The notes: generated by a model not told the origin, from the sequence alone. A stretch of DNA of 57,764 nucleotides from Novosphingobium sp. (GCA_017987575.1 JAGNTK010000003.1:1-57764), one strand, 5' to 3'; counted from the first letter of the stretch, positions 42,563 to 51,254 are shown. A program made the numbers and translations.

Positions 42563-42645
42563 GCAACACCGGCCCGCTCCCCCGGCCCGGCCACCCGACA
42601 GGATACCATATGGGTGGCCGGGCCGGGGGAGCGGGCCGGTGTTGC
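42563..42645. repeat. Perfect 34-bp inverted repeat, family B copy 2 (tolQ-tolR gap)
   Basis: Arms 42563-42596 and 42612-42645 are exact complements over 34 bases with a 15-base loop. Compared with copy 1, two adjacent arm bases differ (AA to GG) and the opposite arm carries the matching change (TT to CC), so pairing is kept. A small hairpin (TCTGCC/GGCAGA, about 42648-42663) and then the tolR ribosome site follow. Confidence 0.95.
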
Positions 42646-42678
42646 CTTCTGCCGTAAGGCAGAAAAGGAGACCCAGTA

Positions 42679-43119
<441 letters not shown>

Positions 43120-43128
43120 CCTGACGTC

Positions 43129-43947
43129 ATGACCGCACCCGCTCTCACCCGCGAAGAAGGACTGGGTCTGGCGCTGGCCGCGCTGGGCCATGCCGCGCTG
43201 GTCTGGGTGCTGGTTACCGCCAAGCCGCCCGAGCCTTTGCCGCCGGTTGAGCGGGTCAGTGTGACTTTGAGCGAGGAGATTGGTGCGGTGTCGACTGCGC
43301 CCGATCCCGCGGCCAACCCCGCGCCCGATACTGGACCAGAGCTGGGCGAACCGGCCCCGGCGGCGGAGCCCGATCCAGCTCCGGTGCCGCAACCCAAAGC
43401 CAGCGCCGTGCCGCCGCCGCGCCCGGCTCCGGCCGCCAAGACTCCACCCAAGCCGCCGCAGCAGGCCCAGAAGACTCCGACAAAATGGCCCTTTGCGCCG
43501 CCGCAGCAGGCGACCAAGACGCCCGCCAAGACGCCGCCAGCAAAGGGCGGGGCCAGCGTGCTTGACCCCAATTTTGGCAAGGGCATCACCGGCGGAACCG
43601 GCAAGGACAAGACCCCGCCAGCTGCGGTGGCATCCCCGCAACAGGTTGCATCCTGGACCTCGTTGATCGGCAGTAAGGTCCGCAGTCCGTGGAATTCCTG
43701 TCCGGTCAACGGGCTGGACGTCAGCAAGTTGAAAGCAGTCGTGCGCTTCACGCTCGACAAGAGTGGACGCATTTTGTCGATTGAAGAGCCGGTGATTACC
43801 GGCGTGACCGATTCCAACCGTACGCAGGTCCGTCCGTTCCGGGACTGCGCAGTGCGGGCGATCAAATTGGCAGCACCGTTCAGCGGCCTACCGCCGGAGT
43901 TTTACGATTCGTGGAAACAGCGCAAGCTGAACTTCACCAAGCAATAG
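43129..43947 (+). CDS. tolA: TolA-like periplasm-spanning protein
   Basis: A 272-residue protein in the TolA place of the operon. One N-terminal TM segment (about 10-28, LALAALGHAALVWVLVT), a long Pro/Ala/Lys linker (about 55-165) and a small C-terminal domain with VVRFTLDKSGRI and a Cys pair (NSCPVN, RDCAVRA), like TonB/TolA C-domains. The linker is Pro-rich rather than the Ala/Lys helix of E. coli TolA. It connects TolQR with TolB and Pal. Confidence 0.9.
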   Translation: MTAPALTREEGLGLALAALGHAALVWVLVTAKPPEPLPPVERVSVTLSEEIGAVSTAPDPAANPAPDTGPELGEPAPAAEPDPAPVPQPKASAVPPPRPAPAAKTPPKPPQQAQKTPTKWPFAPPQQATKTPAKTPPAKGGASVLDPNFGKGITGGTGKDKTPPAAVASPQQVASWTSLIGSKVRSPWNSCPVNGLDVSKLKAVVRFTLDKSGRILSIEEPVITGVTDSNRTQVRPFRDCAVRAIKLAAPFSGLPPEFYDSWKQRKLNFTKQ

Positions 43948-43959
43948 GAACCGACCGCC

Positions 43960-45321
43960 GTGAAGAAATTCATCCCCTTCGTGTTGGCCTTGATGCTTCC
44001 GGCATCAGCGCTGGTCGCGCAGACCACACCCCCGACGTCGACTCCAGCTCCGACCGAGGTCGAAGAGGACGTGGTCGGCAGCTTGGGCGCCAACGACGCC
44101 AAGATCGCGATTCCCGCCTTCGCAACCAATGCCGATGTGCCGACGCAAACCAGTGCGGGCAGCACCTCGACGCTCGGCTTCTCGGTTGCCAATGTGATCT
44201 TCGGCAACCTGCGCAGCAATGGCCTGTTCAAGCCAACCGGGCCGAGCAGCCTGCCGCGTCCGGCGCTGGCGCAGGTTCAGGCCCCTGACTATGGCGGCTG
44301 GCGTGGGCGCGGCACCGATATGCTGGTGCAGGGCTATGTCCGGGCCGAAGCGAACGGCAACATCACCGTCGGCTGCTATCTCTATGACGTTGGGCTGGGC
44401 GAGCAGGTAGCCAAGGCCGGTTGGACCGTGCCGCCCGGCGAATGGCGCCGCGCCGCGCACAAATGTTCTGACATGATCTACTCCAAGCTGTCGGGCGAGA
44501 ACCCGTTTTTTGATAGCCGGATCGCCTATATCGCTGAGACAGGTCCGAAAAATCGCCGGATGAAGCGACTGGCGATCATGGATTCGGATGGGGCCAACCA
44601 CCGGTACCTCACCACCGGGCAATCGACCGCACTGACCCCGCGCTATTCGCCAGACTACAAGTCGATCCTGTACCTGTCCTATTTCAACGGCCAGCCGCGG
44701 ATCTACATCTATGACCTGACTGCGGATCGCCAGCGGCTGTTGCTGCAGGCCAGCAACCCGCTGTTCGCGCCGCGCTGGTCGCCTGATGGCAAGTGGATCC
44801 TCTATTCGATGGCCACTGGCGGCAATACCGATATCTACAAGATGCCCAGCGCCGGCGGTGCGGCCGTCAAACTGACCGACGCACCGGGGATCGACATTGG
44901 CGGATCGTTCAGTCCAGATGGCCAGCGGATCGTGTTTGAAAGCGACCGGTCAGGCAGCCAGCAGGTCTATGTCATGAACCTCGACGGCAGCGGGCAAAAG
45001 CGGATCAGCTTTTTCGGCGGCCGCGCTGCGACGCCCGAATGGAGCCCGCGCGGTGACCAGATCGCCTTTACGCACATTGGCGGCAATTTCCGGATTGCGG
45101 TGATGGACCCCACTGGCGGAAACCTGCGCTATCTGACCGACAGCTGGCAGGATGAAGCGCCGACCTGGGCCCCCAATGGCCGGGTGATCCAGTTCTTCCG
45201 CACCACGCGCGGCAGCGGCAAGGCCGGAATTTGGCAGGTCGATTTGACCGGCAAGAACGAACGCAAGCTGGAAACCCCGGTCGATGGCAGTGATCCCGCC
45301 TGGGGACCGCTTCGTCCCTGA
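43960..45321 (+). CDS. tolB: Tol-Pal periplasmic beta-propeller
   Basis: A 453-residue protein with a signal peptide (1-20), an N-terminal alpha/beta domain and a C-terminal beta-propeller with repeats such as RYSPDYKSILYLS, RWSPDGKWILYSM and SFSPDGQRIVFESDRSGSQQ. It shuttles between Pal and TolA. Start is GTG 43960, twelve bases after tolA. It continues to pal after 64 bases. Confidence 0.96.
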   Translation: MKKFIPFVLALMLPASALVAQTTPPTSTPAPTEVEEDVVGSLGANDAKIAIPAFATNADVPTQTSAGSTSTLGFSVANVIFGNLRSNGLFKPTGPSSLPRPALAQVQAPDYGGWRGRGTDMLVQGYVRAEANGNITVGCYLYDVGLGEQVAKAGWTVPPGEWRRAAHKCSDMIYSKLSGENPFFDSRIAYIAETGPKNRRMKRLAIMDSDGANHRYLTTGQSTALTPRYSPDYKSILYLSYFNGQPRIYIYDLTADRQRLLLQASNPLFAPRWSPDGKWILYSMATGGNTDIYKMPSAGGAAVKLTDAPGIDIGGSFSPDGQRIVFESDRSGSQQVYVMNLDGSGQKRISFFGGRAATPEWSPRGDQIAFTHIGGNFRIAVMDPTGGNLRYLTDSWQDEAPTWAPNGRVIQFFRTTRGSGKAGIWQVDLTGKNERKLETPVDGSDPAWGPLRP

Positions 45322-45385
45322 TTTGGGTCTGAACAGCATTGACTCTTGGGGGCAAGCGATGAAGCTGATCACAAAGGAGAAACCG

Positions 45386-45901
45386 ATGAACAAGCACCTC
45401 ACCCTGTCACTGGTTCTGGCCAGCGGGCTGGTTCTGTCGGCCTGCTCGAAGAAGGCGCCGGAAATGCTTCCCCCCGATCCGGGCGGCAGCGCTGCCGGTC
45501 AAACCACTGACGGCACCGGCAGCACTGCTCCGGTCCCGGGCAGTCAGGCCGATTTTGTAGCGCAGATGATGGGGCAGGACACGATCCTGTTCGATACGGA
45601 TCGCTATAATATCGATGCTACCGATCAGACCGCCTTGGCAACGCAGGCACAGTGGCTCGCGCGGTATCCGGCCAAACGGATCAGCGTCGAAGGCCACGCA
45701 GACGAACGCGGCACCCGCGAATACAACCTCGCGCTGGGGGAACGCCGCGCCAATGCCGCCAAGAACTATCTGGTCAGCCTGGGGGTTGATCCGGGCCGCA
45801 TCACCACTGTCAGCCAGGGCAAGGAAAAGCCACTGGCGCTGGGCAGCGACGAAGCAAGCTGGGCCCAGAACCGCCGCGCAGTAACGGTGACAGTGGATTA
45901 A
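45386..45901 (+). CDS. pal: Peptidoglycan-associated lipoprotein
   Basis: A 171-residue outer-membrane lipoprotein. The lipobox is LVLSAC; a Gly/Thr/Pro-rich linker leads to the OmpA-like domain with TILFDTDRYNID and EGHADERGTREYNLALGERRA, where Asp and Arg bind diaminopimelate. AAAGGAG lies seven bases before ATG 45386. Its last codons overlap by four bases with a small gene on the other strand. Confidence 0.96.
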   Translation: MNKHLTLSLVLASGLVLSACSKKAPEMLPPDPGGSAAGQTTDGTGSTAPVPGSQADFVAQMMGQDTILFDTDRYNIDATDQTALATQAQWLARYPAKRISVEGHADERGTREYNLALGERRANAAKNYLVSLGVDPGRITTVSQGKEKPLALGSDEASWAQNRRAVTVTVD

Positions 45902-46074
45902 TTCAGGATCGGCAGCAGTCGGCCAAGCGAAGGCAGCGGCGCATAGTCTGCACTGAGCGGAACGTGCGCGCGGGCATCGCGCGCCAATTGGGCGCCCGCC
46001 TGCTGACCCAGCAAGACAAAGCTGACCATTGCGAGCACAGAAACTGCTATCGACAGGGCAAGTTGTTTGCTCAT
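45898..46074 (-). CDS. Small 58-residue membrane or secreted protein
   Basis: A short open frame below the usual length cutoff: ATG at 46074 and TAA at 45898-45900. It begins MSKQLALSIAVSVLAMVSFV, a signal anchor or signal peptide, followed by LGQQAGAQLARDARAHV and a Pro/Leu-rich end (LPSLGRLLPILN). AAGGAAGG lies about six bases before the start, which is a strong ribosome site. It converges on pal with a four-base overlap of the stop codons. I do not recognise the family. Confidence 0.6.
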   Translation of the reverse strand: MSKQLALSIAVSVLAMVSFVLLGQQAGAQLARDARAHVPLSADYAPLPSLGRLLPILN

Positions 46075-46201
46075 CTGAACCTTCCTTCTGCCGCTTTATC
46101 GCCTGCGGAGCGAATTTGTTCAATACGGTACTTGGGTCAGGCGCACCAAGCCATTTTGCGGCCTTGCAGAGCAGGGGCGCTTGCGCCTATCGCGGCAAGC
46201 G

Positions 46202-46735
46202 ATGAGCCGCGTTCGCAGATCTGACAATTGGGGCTTCCCGCGCTGGGGCGGCTATGGCGGTAGCCGTGAGGCTACCAATGTCCGGTTGTGCGACCGCCAT
46301 GGCTGCAGCGAAGCAGGCACCTGTCCCGCGCCCAAGAGCCCCAACAGCCCGGATCGCTGGATGTTCTGCGTGGCCCATGCCGCTGAATACAATTCCGGTT
46401 GGGACTATTTCGCCGGGCTCGATGCCGAAGAGACTGCCGCGCGCGAAGCGGAAGAGCGCCAGACCCACGAAGGATTCCAGGAAAGCGCGCACTATGGCTG
46501 GGCGACATCAGGCGATGGCACCCGCAGCCGCGATGAACTGCGCGCGCTCGATCTCCTCGAACTGACCCCTGACGCCGATTTTGAAGCGATCAAGAAAAGC
46601 TACCGGGCCAAGGCCAAGCTGGTGCATCCCGATGTCCGCCCCGGCGACGAGGACGCCGCCAAGGCCTTCCAGGCGCTACAACTCGCCTATGAAGTCCTGC
46701 GCGCTGCTGAAGACCGGCGGGAATGGAAGGGCTGA
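46202..46735 (+). CDS. J-domain (DnaJ-like) protein
   Basis: A 177-residue cytoplasmic protein. The C-terminal 65 residues form a J domain: LDLLELTPDADFEAIKKSYRA, then KLVHPDVRPGDE with the essential His-Pro-Asp, and FQALQLAYEVLR. The N-terminal half has Cys/His pairs (CDRHGCSEAGTCPAP, FCVAHA) that may bind zinc. It would stimulate an Hsp70 ATPase. ATG 46202 is the likely start. Such short J proteins are common in Sphingomonadales but their clients are unknown. Confidence 0.9.
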   Translation: MSRVRRSDNWGFPRWGGYGGSREATNVRLCDRHGCSEAGTCPAPKSPNSPDRWMFCVAHAAEYNSGWDYFAGLDAEETAAREAEERQTHEGFQESAHYGWATSGDGTRSRDELRALDLLELTPDADFEAIKKSYRAKAKLVHPDVRPGDEDAAKAFQALQLAYEVLRAAEDRREWKG

Positions 46736-47206
46736 TTACCCCCTCGGCTTGAACTTCTTGATCGTGCCGGAGAACGCCATCACCGCGCGGCCCCCGTCAT
46801 CAATGATACCGCGCACGAAGGCTACCGACAGCCCCTGCCGCACCACTTCACCGCGCGCAGTCAGCAGCTTTCCGGCTTCGGCCGCGCCAACGAATTCGCA
46901 GTTCATCGTCATGGTCACCCCGTGGACCGAGGTTTCCATGCCGCCTGCGATCATGAACAAGGCGTAGTCGGCAAAGGTCATCAATGCCCCGCCATGGATA
47001 TTCCCGCCACCGTTTCGGTTCTTGTCCTCTGGCTGGAACGCGCAGAGCACGCCGTCACCTTCTGGCTGGCAATAGAACGGACCGGCGTGCTCTTCGAAAT
47101 GGTCGACCGGCTCCCAGTGGTACCAGCCGGCCCAGCGGCCTTGTTCAACTTTGGCGAGGCCGTGCCGCTTGGGCTCGTCCAGCTTGTCATGGGGTTCGTT
47201 GCTCAT
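46736..47206 (-). CDS. PaaI-family thioesterase
   Basis: A 156-residue hotdog-fold thioesterase with GGNIHGGALMTFADYALF, in which His-Gly-Gly and Asp are the usual catalytic surroundings, and a C-terminal FSGTIKKFKPR. Members hydrolyse acyl- or aryl-CoA. ATG 47206 is preferred to the in-frame start at 47218. Its stop directly abuts the stop of the J-domain gene. Confidence 0.9.
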   Translation of the reverse strand: MSNEPHDKLDEPKRHGLAKVEQGRWAGWYHWEPVDHFEEHAGPFYCQPEGDGVLCAFQPEDKNRNGGGNIHGGALMTFADYALFMIAGGMETSVHGVTMTMNCEFVGAAEAGKLLTARGEVVRQGLSVAFVRGIIDDGGRAVMAFSGTIKKFKPRG

Positions 47207-47246
47207 GCCCCGTCCCAAGCAGAAAGCACGGGACGGGGCAAGACTG

Positions 47247-48539
47247 TCAGACTTGCGCGAGCGCTTGTTCGAAATCGGCGATCAGATCATCGGCATCCTC
47301 GATCCCGATCGATACACGCACCAGATTGTCGGTGATCCCCAGCATCACCTTGCGTTCGTCAGGGACCGACAGGTGGGTCATCGCCGCAGGCAGGCTGGCC
47401 AGCGTCTCGGTACCGCCCAGACTGACCGCCAGCTTGGCGATCTTGAGGTTGTCGAGGAATCGGAACGCCTCAGCCTCACCGCCCTTGATATAGAGCGAAA
47501 ACGTGCTGCCGGCGCCGCTGCAATGGCGGTTGAAGATATCCTGTTGGCGCGGGTCGCTGATATCACCCAGATAGCCCAACCCGGCGACCTTGGGATGGCC
47601 TTTGAGGTAAGCGCAAACCTTGGCAGCGTTCTCGCCAGCACGGCTCATTCGCAGTTCAACTGTCTCCAGGCTGCGCATCAGCATCCATGCGGTGTTGGGA
47701 TCGGCAATCCCGCCCATGGTGTTGCGCAGCATCCGCACCGGATCGATCCAGCGTTTGGCGCCAGAGATCGAACCCGCGACCAGATCGGAATGCCCGCCAA
47801 CATATTTGGTCAGCGAATAGACCACGATGTCAGCACCTTGGTCGATTGGCCGCGCCCACAGCGGGCCGAGGAAGGTGTTGTCGATCGCAATTGGGCAGTC
47901 TGCCCCCAAGGCCGCATCACGGGCATCGCGAACGGCTTCGACATCGACCAGCGCATTGGTCGGGTTAGCCGGACTTTCGAGGTAGATCATCGCCACCTTG
48001 CCGCCCTGCGCTGCCGCCTGTGCCTTGGCCTTGGCCAGCACGGCATCGAGTTCCTCGCGGGTCGCCCCGGCCGGGAAATCGACATAGGTCACGCCGAACC
48101 GGCTCAGCGTTTTGGCGATAAAGCCTTCACTGGCGGCATAGAGCGGACCCGAATGGACGATCACGTCCCCCGCCGAACAGAATGTCAGAAGCAGCACGCA
48201 GATCGCCGTCATTCCGCTCGAGAATACCAGTGCTTCTTCTGCGCCGTCCCAGATTGCCAGCCGCCCTTCGAGGATCTGCTGGTTCGGGCCGTTGAAGCGC
48301 GAATAGACCAGTCCATCGGTGCCGCCGGGGATCTTGCCGGTGATCCCGCCAAAAAAGCGCTTGCCCTCAGCGGCGCTCGGGAACGCAAAGGTGCTGGTGA
48401 GAAATATCGGCGCTTTCAGGCTGCCTTCGGACAGCACGGGGTCATAGCCGTGGCCCATCATCAGCGTTGCCGGAGACAGCGCGTGGTTGCCGATATGGGT
48501 GATGCTGGCCTTCGGTTTGCGCGTGGGGGTATCTGCCAT
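47247..48539 (-). CDS. Cystathionine gamma-synthase-family PLP enzyme
   Basis: A 430-residue fold-type I PLP enzyme of sulfur amino-acid metabolism. Visible are YSRFNGPN, FSSGMTAI, the PLP-binding VYLESPANPTN-like block (MIYLESPANPTN) and the Schiff-base Lys in VYSLTKYVGGHSD. The group includes cystathionine synthases and lyases, O-acetylhomoserine sulfhydrylase and methionine lyase; which one cannot be fixed. ATG 48539 is chosen because AGGAAGG lies nine bases upstream; ATG 48548 is in frame. The leader may form a pseudoknot over that site. Confidence 0.9.
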   Translation of the reverse strand: MADTPTRKPKASITHIGNHALSPATLMMGHGYDPVLSEGSLKAPIFLTSTFAFPSAAEGKRFFGGITGKIPGGTDGLVYSRFNGPNQQILEGRLAIWDGAEEALVFSSGMTAICVLLLTFCSAGDVIVHSGPLYAASEGFIAKTLSRFGVTYVDFPAGATREELDAVLAKAKAQAAAQGGKVAMIYLESPANPTNALVDVEAVRDARDAALGADCPIAIDNTFLGPLWARPIDQGADIVVYSLTKYVGGHSDLVAGSISGAKRWIDPVRMLRNTMGGIADPNTAWMLMRSLETVELRMSRAGENAAKVCAYLKGHPKVAGLGYLGDISDPRQQDIFNRHCSGAGSTFSLYIKGGEAEAFRFLDNLKIAKLAVSLGGTETLASLPAAMTHLSVPDERKVMLGITDNLVRVSIGIEDADDLIADFEQALAQV

Positions 48540-48548
48540 ATTTGGCAT

Positions 48549-48583
48549 CCTTCCTTGGTTCGCGCTCCCAGGAAGGCGGGAGC
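48549..48583 (-). promoter_or_regulatory. Candidate SD-sequestering H-type pseudoknot
   Basis: Read on the minus strand, GCUCCC (48583-48578) pairs with GGGAGC (48569-48564). The loop between them is G followed by CCUUCCU (48576-48570), which is the exact complement of AGGAAGG (48555-48549), the ribosome binding site of the PLP enzyme gene. Loop lengths of 1, 0 and 8 bases suit an H-type pseudoknot. It resembles the topology, not the consensus, of SAM-II and SAM/SAH riboswitches. Confidence 0.45.
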
Positions 48584-48697
48584 CAATGCGGGCGGGGCAG
48601 CGCTGGCGCACCTAACCTCCGCAGGCGCGCATCTCTGTCCCAGCCGGGATGGCGATTACACTAGCTAGCCGCCAAACCGATTTCAACTGCAACCGGA

Positions 48698-50101
48698 TTA
48701 AAACAGCCGGGCAATCACCCAGACCACCCCGACCATCAGGAAAACCCCGGCCAGATCGAGCTGGAACCCGGCTTTCAGCACCTTGGGCAGGGCTATGTGT
48801 CCGGTTGACCAGGCCAGTGCATTCGGACCGGTTCCGGCCGGCAGCATAAAACCCCAGCTAGCGGCCAATGCCGCAGGCAGCGCCAACAGGATCGGGTCAG
48901 CCCCCAGCGCCAGCACCAGCGCGCCCACCACTGGCATGATCCCGCTGGCCGCCGCGATGTTGCTGGCAAATTCGGTGACTACGACCACGAAAGCAACCAG
49001 CACCAGCGCGACAATCGGCAAGGGTACTGCGCGCAGTGGCAGCAGCATCTGACCCAGCCAGGTGGCGAGACCGCTTTCGGTCATGCCCATGGCGAGGGCA
49101 AGGCCGCCGCCGAACATCAGGATCACCGCCCATGGCGCGCGGTTGGCTTCGTCCCAGTTGAGCAATGGCCGCCCGGTGCCATCGGGCAGGAAAAACAGGC
49201 ACAGCCCGGCGATCGCGGCGACGGTCCCGTCATCGAGCCCGCCCGTCGGAAACAGCGGTTTCAGCAATGGCATCGAAACCCAGGCCAACACGGTCAACAG
49301 AAACACCGGGGCAAGGCGCTTTTCGGGCGTGGTCCAGCCGCTGGGCAAATGGATCGCTGCGCGCGCTGCGGCGGGGTCAAAGCTGTCAGCTGCGATATTC
49401 TGGACCCGGCCGATGATCCACGCCGCCAACGGGACTGAGAGCAACACCAGCGGAACCCCATAGGCGCTCCATTCCAGAAAGGTGATCTCGACCCCCAGGC
49501 TCTTGTTGAGCAAGGCCACAGCGATCGCATTGGTCGGCGTGCCGACAATCGTGCCGTATCCGCCCAGCGTCGCGGCAAAGGCCACGCCCATCGGCAGCGC
49601 GCCTGCGATACCGCCTTGCTCTCCAGCTTTGATCCCACCCGATGCCAGCATGGCAAGCGCCATCGGCATCATGATCAGCGCGGTCGAGGTGTTGGAGATG
49701 AACATTGAAATGGTTGCCGTCGCGGCCATCACCGCCAGCAACAACTGCCAATTGGAATGCCCGGCGCGGGCCAGAATAGCCAGCGCAAGCCGCCGGTGCA
49801 GTCCGGTCCGTTCAATTGTCAGCGCCAGAAAAGCCCCGCCCAGAAACAGGAACATCGTCGGCGAATAGTAGGCTGCGGCGGTTTTGCTGGCATCGCTGAC
49901 CCCGGTCAGTGGCAGGACGATGAACGGTAGCAAGGCAGTGGCCGACAGCGGCATCGCCTCGCTCATCCACCACGTCGCCATCCACCAGACCAGTCCGGCG
50001 GACGGCCAGGCCAGATCGGGCATCCCACCGGGCGCCGCGCTCAGCAGCGTGAACAAAAAGCCGATCGGGCCCAGCCAGAAACAGATGCGTTTGGCGGTCA
50101 T
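48698..50101 (-). CDS. DASS (SLC13)-family anion transporter
   Basis: A 467-residue protein with about 11-12 membrane segments. The family SNT-type motifs are visible as FISNTSTALIMMPMALAM and EFASNIAAASGIMPVVGAL, and MSEAMPLSATALLPF near the N-terminus. Members carry di- and tricarboxylates, sulfate or similar anions with sodium. ATG 50101 has GGGGAG upstream. A 16-bp palindrome lies just before the gene. Substrate not predictable. Confidence 0.9.
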   Translation of the reverse strand: MTAKRICFWLGPIGFLFTLLSAAPGGMPDLAWPSAGLVWWMATWWMSEAMPLSATALLPFIVLPLTGVSDASKTAAAYYSPTMFLFLGGAFLALTIERTGLHRRLALAILARAGHSNWQLLLAVMAATATISMFISNTSTALIMMPMALAMLASGGIKAGEQGGIAGALPMGVAFAATLGGYGTIVGTPTNAIAVALLNKSLGVEITFLEWSAYGVPLVLLSVPLAAWIIGRVQNIAADSFDPAAARAAIHLPSGWTTPEKRLAPVFLLTVLAWVSMPLLKPLFPTGGLDDGTVAAIAGLCLFFLPDGTGRPLLNWDEANRAPWAVILMFGGGLALAMGMTESGLATWLGQMLLPLRAVPLPIVALVLVAFVVVVTEFASNIAAASGIMPVVGALVLALGADPILLALPAALAASWGFMLPAGTGPNALAWSTGHIALPKVLKAGFQLDLAGVFLMVGVVWVIARLF

Positions 50102-50114
50102 TGCCACTCCCCAG

Positions 50115-50130
50115 CTCCGTTAAAACGGAG
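50115..50130. promoter_or_regulatory. 16-bp palindrome upstream of the DASS transporter
   Basis: CTCCGTT and AACGGAG are exact complements around AA, 13 bases before the transporter start in a 154-base divergent region. It could be an operator or a small hairpin in the leader. Confidence 0.4.
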
Positions 50131-50255
50131 AATTGCGGGCCGACATTCCCCGCCTTTCCAGCGGCATCCGGCTTTCCGTTTGTGCATCTAGGCAATGTCA
50201 GCCAGCTTGGCGAGTGGGCACCGGATTTTCGGGCCTGAACGGGGGGAATGACAGC

Positions 50256-50633
50256 ATGGATAACAACCGCCTTTTGGGCCTCGCCTTGACTGCTTTTGGC
50301 GCAGTCTTTTGCCTGGTCTATCCGCTCGCGATGTTCTGGCCGTCGGGCTGGGCCTGGCACGAAGGCAACCCAGCCTCGAACAACTATTTCATGATGATCG
50401 TGGGGGTCTATGCCACACTGGGAGTGTTCCTGATCCGCGCGGCCAAGAATCCGGCCGCCCATGCCTCACTGATCTGGTTCACGGTCTGGTCCAGCCTGGT
50501 GCATGCGCTGGTGATGGCGCAGCAGTCTTTTCAGGCGGCCGAGCATCACGGCCATCTGGCGGGCGATGTGCCGGCACTGTTGCTGGTGGCTGTGGTGCTG
50601 ACGGTGTTGATGAAGCGGCAGGCCGCCGCTTGA
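50256..50633 (+). CDS. DUF6632-like four-TM membrane protein
   Basis: A 125-residue protein with four membrane helices. The blocks YFMMIVGVYATLGVFLIRAA, SLIWFTVWSSLVHALVMAQQ and GHLAGDVPALLLVAVVL match the DUF6632 group as I remember it. It starts at ATG 50256 after GGGGGGAA. Divergent from the DASS gene and convergent with infC. Function unknown. Confidence 0.75.
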   Translation: MDNNRLLGLALTAFGAVFCLVYPLAMFWPSGWAWHEGNPASNNYFMMIVGVYATLGVFLIRAAKNPAAHASLIWFTVWSSLVHALVMAQQSFQAAEHHGHLAGDVPALLLVAVVLTVLMKRQAAA

Positions 50634-50640
50634 AACTGCT

Positions 50641-50670
50641 CCGGGCCCTGCAAATCGGTGCAGGGCCCGG
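50641..50670. terminator. Perfect 12-bp stem-loop between convergent genes
   Basis: CCGGGCCCTGCA (50641-50652) pairs with TGCAGGGCCCGG (50659-50670) around a 6-base loop, exactly in the 43-base gap between the convergent DUF6632-like gene and infC. It is well placed as a two-way terminator, although no T-run follows on either side. Confidence 0.7.
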
Positions 50671-50676
50671 TCAGGA

Positions 50677-51219
50677 CTATTTCGGCGAAAGCACCATCAG
50701 CATCTGACGGCCTTCCATGCGCGGATAGCTCTCGATCTTGGCGATTTCGGCGACGTCTTCCTGCACCCGTTTGAGCAGGTTCATGCCCAGCTGCTGGTGC
50801 GAAAGTTCACGGCCGCGGAACCGCAAGGTGATCTTCACCTTGTCGCCATCTTCGATGAAGCGGGTGACGTTGCGCATCTTGGTGTCGTAATCATGATCGT
50901 CGATATTTGGACGCATCTTGATTTCTTTGATTTCCTGCGTCTTCTGGTTCTTGCGTGCCAGATTGGCCTTTTTCTGGGCCTCATAGCGGAACTTGCCAAC
51001 GTCGAGGAACTTGGCCACCGGCGGATCAGCGTTGGGAGAAATCTCAACCAGATCAAGGCCGACTTCGGCAGCCTGCTCGATCGCCTCGCGGGTGTACATG
51101 ACGCCCAGATTTTCGCCGTTCTCGTCGATTACGCGGACCTTGTCCGATACGATCATCTGGTTGTAGCGCGGCCCGCTTTTAACGGGGGGCGTCATCGCGC
51201 GCCGGGGTGGGGGTGCTAT
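50677..51219 (-). CDS. infC: Translation initiation factor IF-3
   Basis: IF-3 binds the 30S subunit and checks start-codon pairing. Seen are the N-domain ([38 protein letters not shown]), the Lys-rich linker and the C-domain ([21 protein letters not shown]). The first ATG is 51195 but nothing like a ribosome site precedes it. Eight codons upstream an in-frame ATA (51219-51217) follows AGGAG (51232-51228) by eight bases, so I take ATA as start. Non-AUG starts of infC are known from E. coli (AUU), where they allow IF-3 to limit its own synthesis. Confidence 0.95.
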   Translation of the reverse strand: MAPPPRRAMTPPVKSGPRYNQMIVSDKVRVIDENGENLGVMYTREAIEQAAEVGLDLVEISPNADPPVAKFLDVGKFRYEAQKKANLARKNQKTQEIKEIKMRPNIDDHDYDTKMRNVTRFIEDGDKVKITLRFRGRELSHQQLGMNLLKRVQEDVAEIAKIESYPRMEGRQMLMVLSPK

Positions 51220-51227
51220 AGTAGAAA

Positions 51228-51232
51228 CTCCT
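51228..51232 (-). promoter_or_regulatory. Ribosome binding site deciding the infC start
   Basis: AGGAG on the minus strand, eight bases before ATA 51219. The alternative ATG 51195 is preceded only by CCCCGGCGCGCG. Confidence 0.6.
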
Positions 51233-51254
51233 GAACGTTACCTGTGCGCGGCTT

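Noticed and set aside
48540..48697. SAM-II or SAM/SAH riboswitch before the trans-sulfuration gene
   Set aside because: The GCUAAAAAGGG-like end of SAM-II and the conserved loop of SAM/SAH are missing, so only the general pseudoknot topology is claimed.
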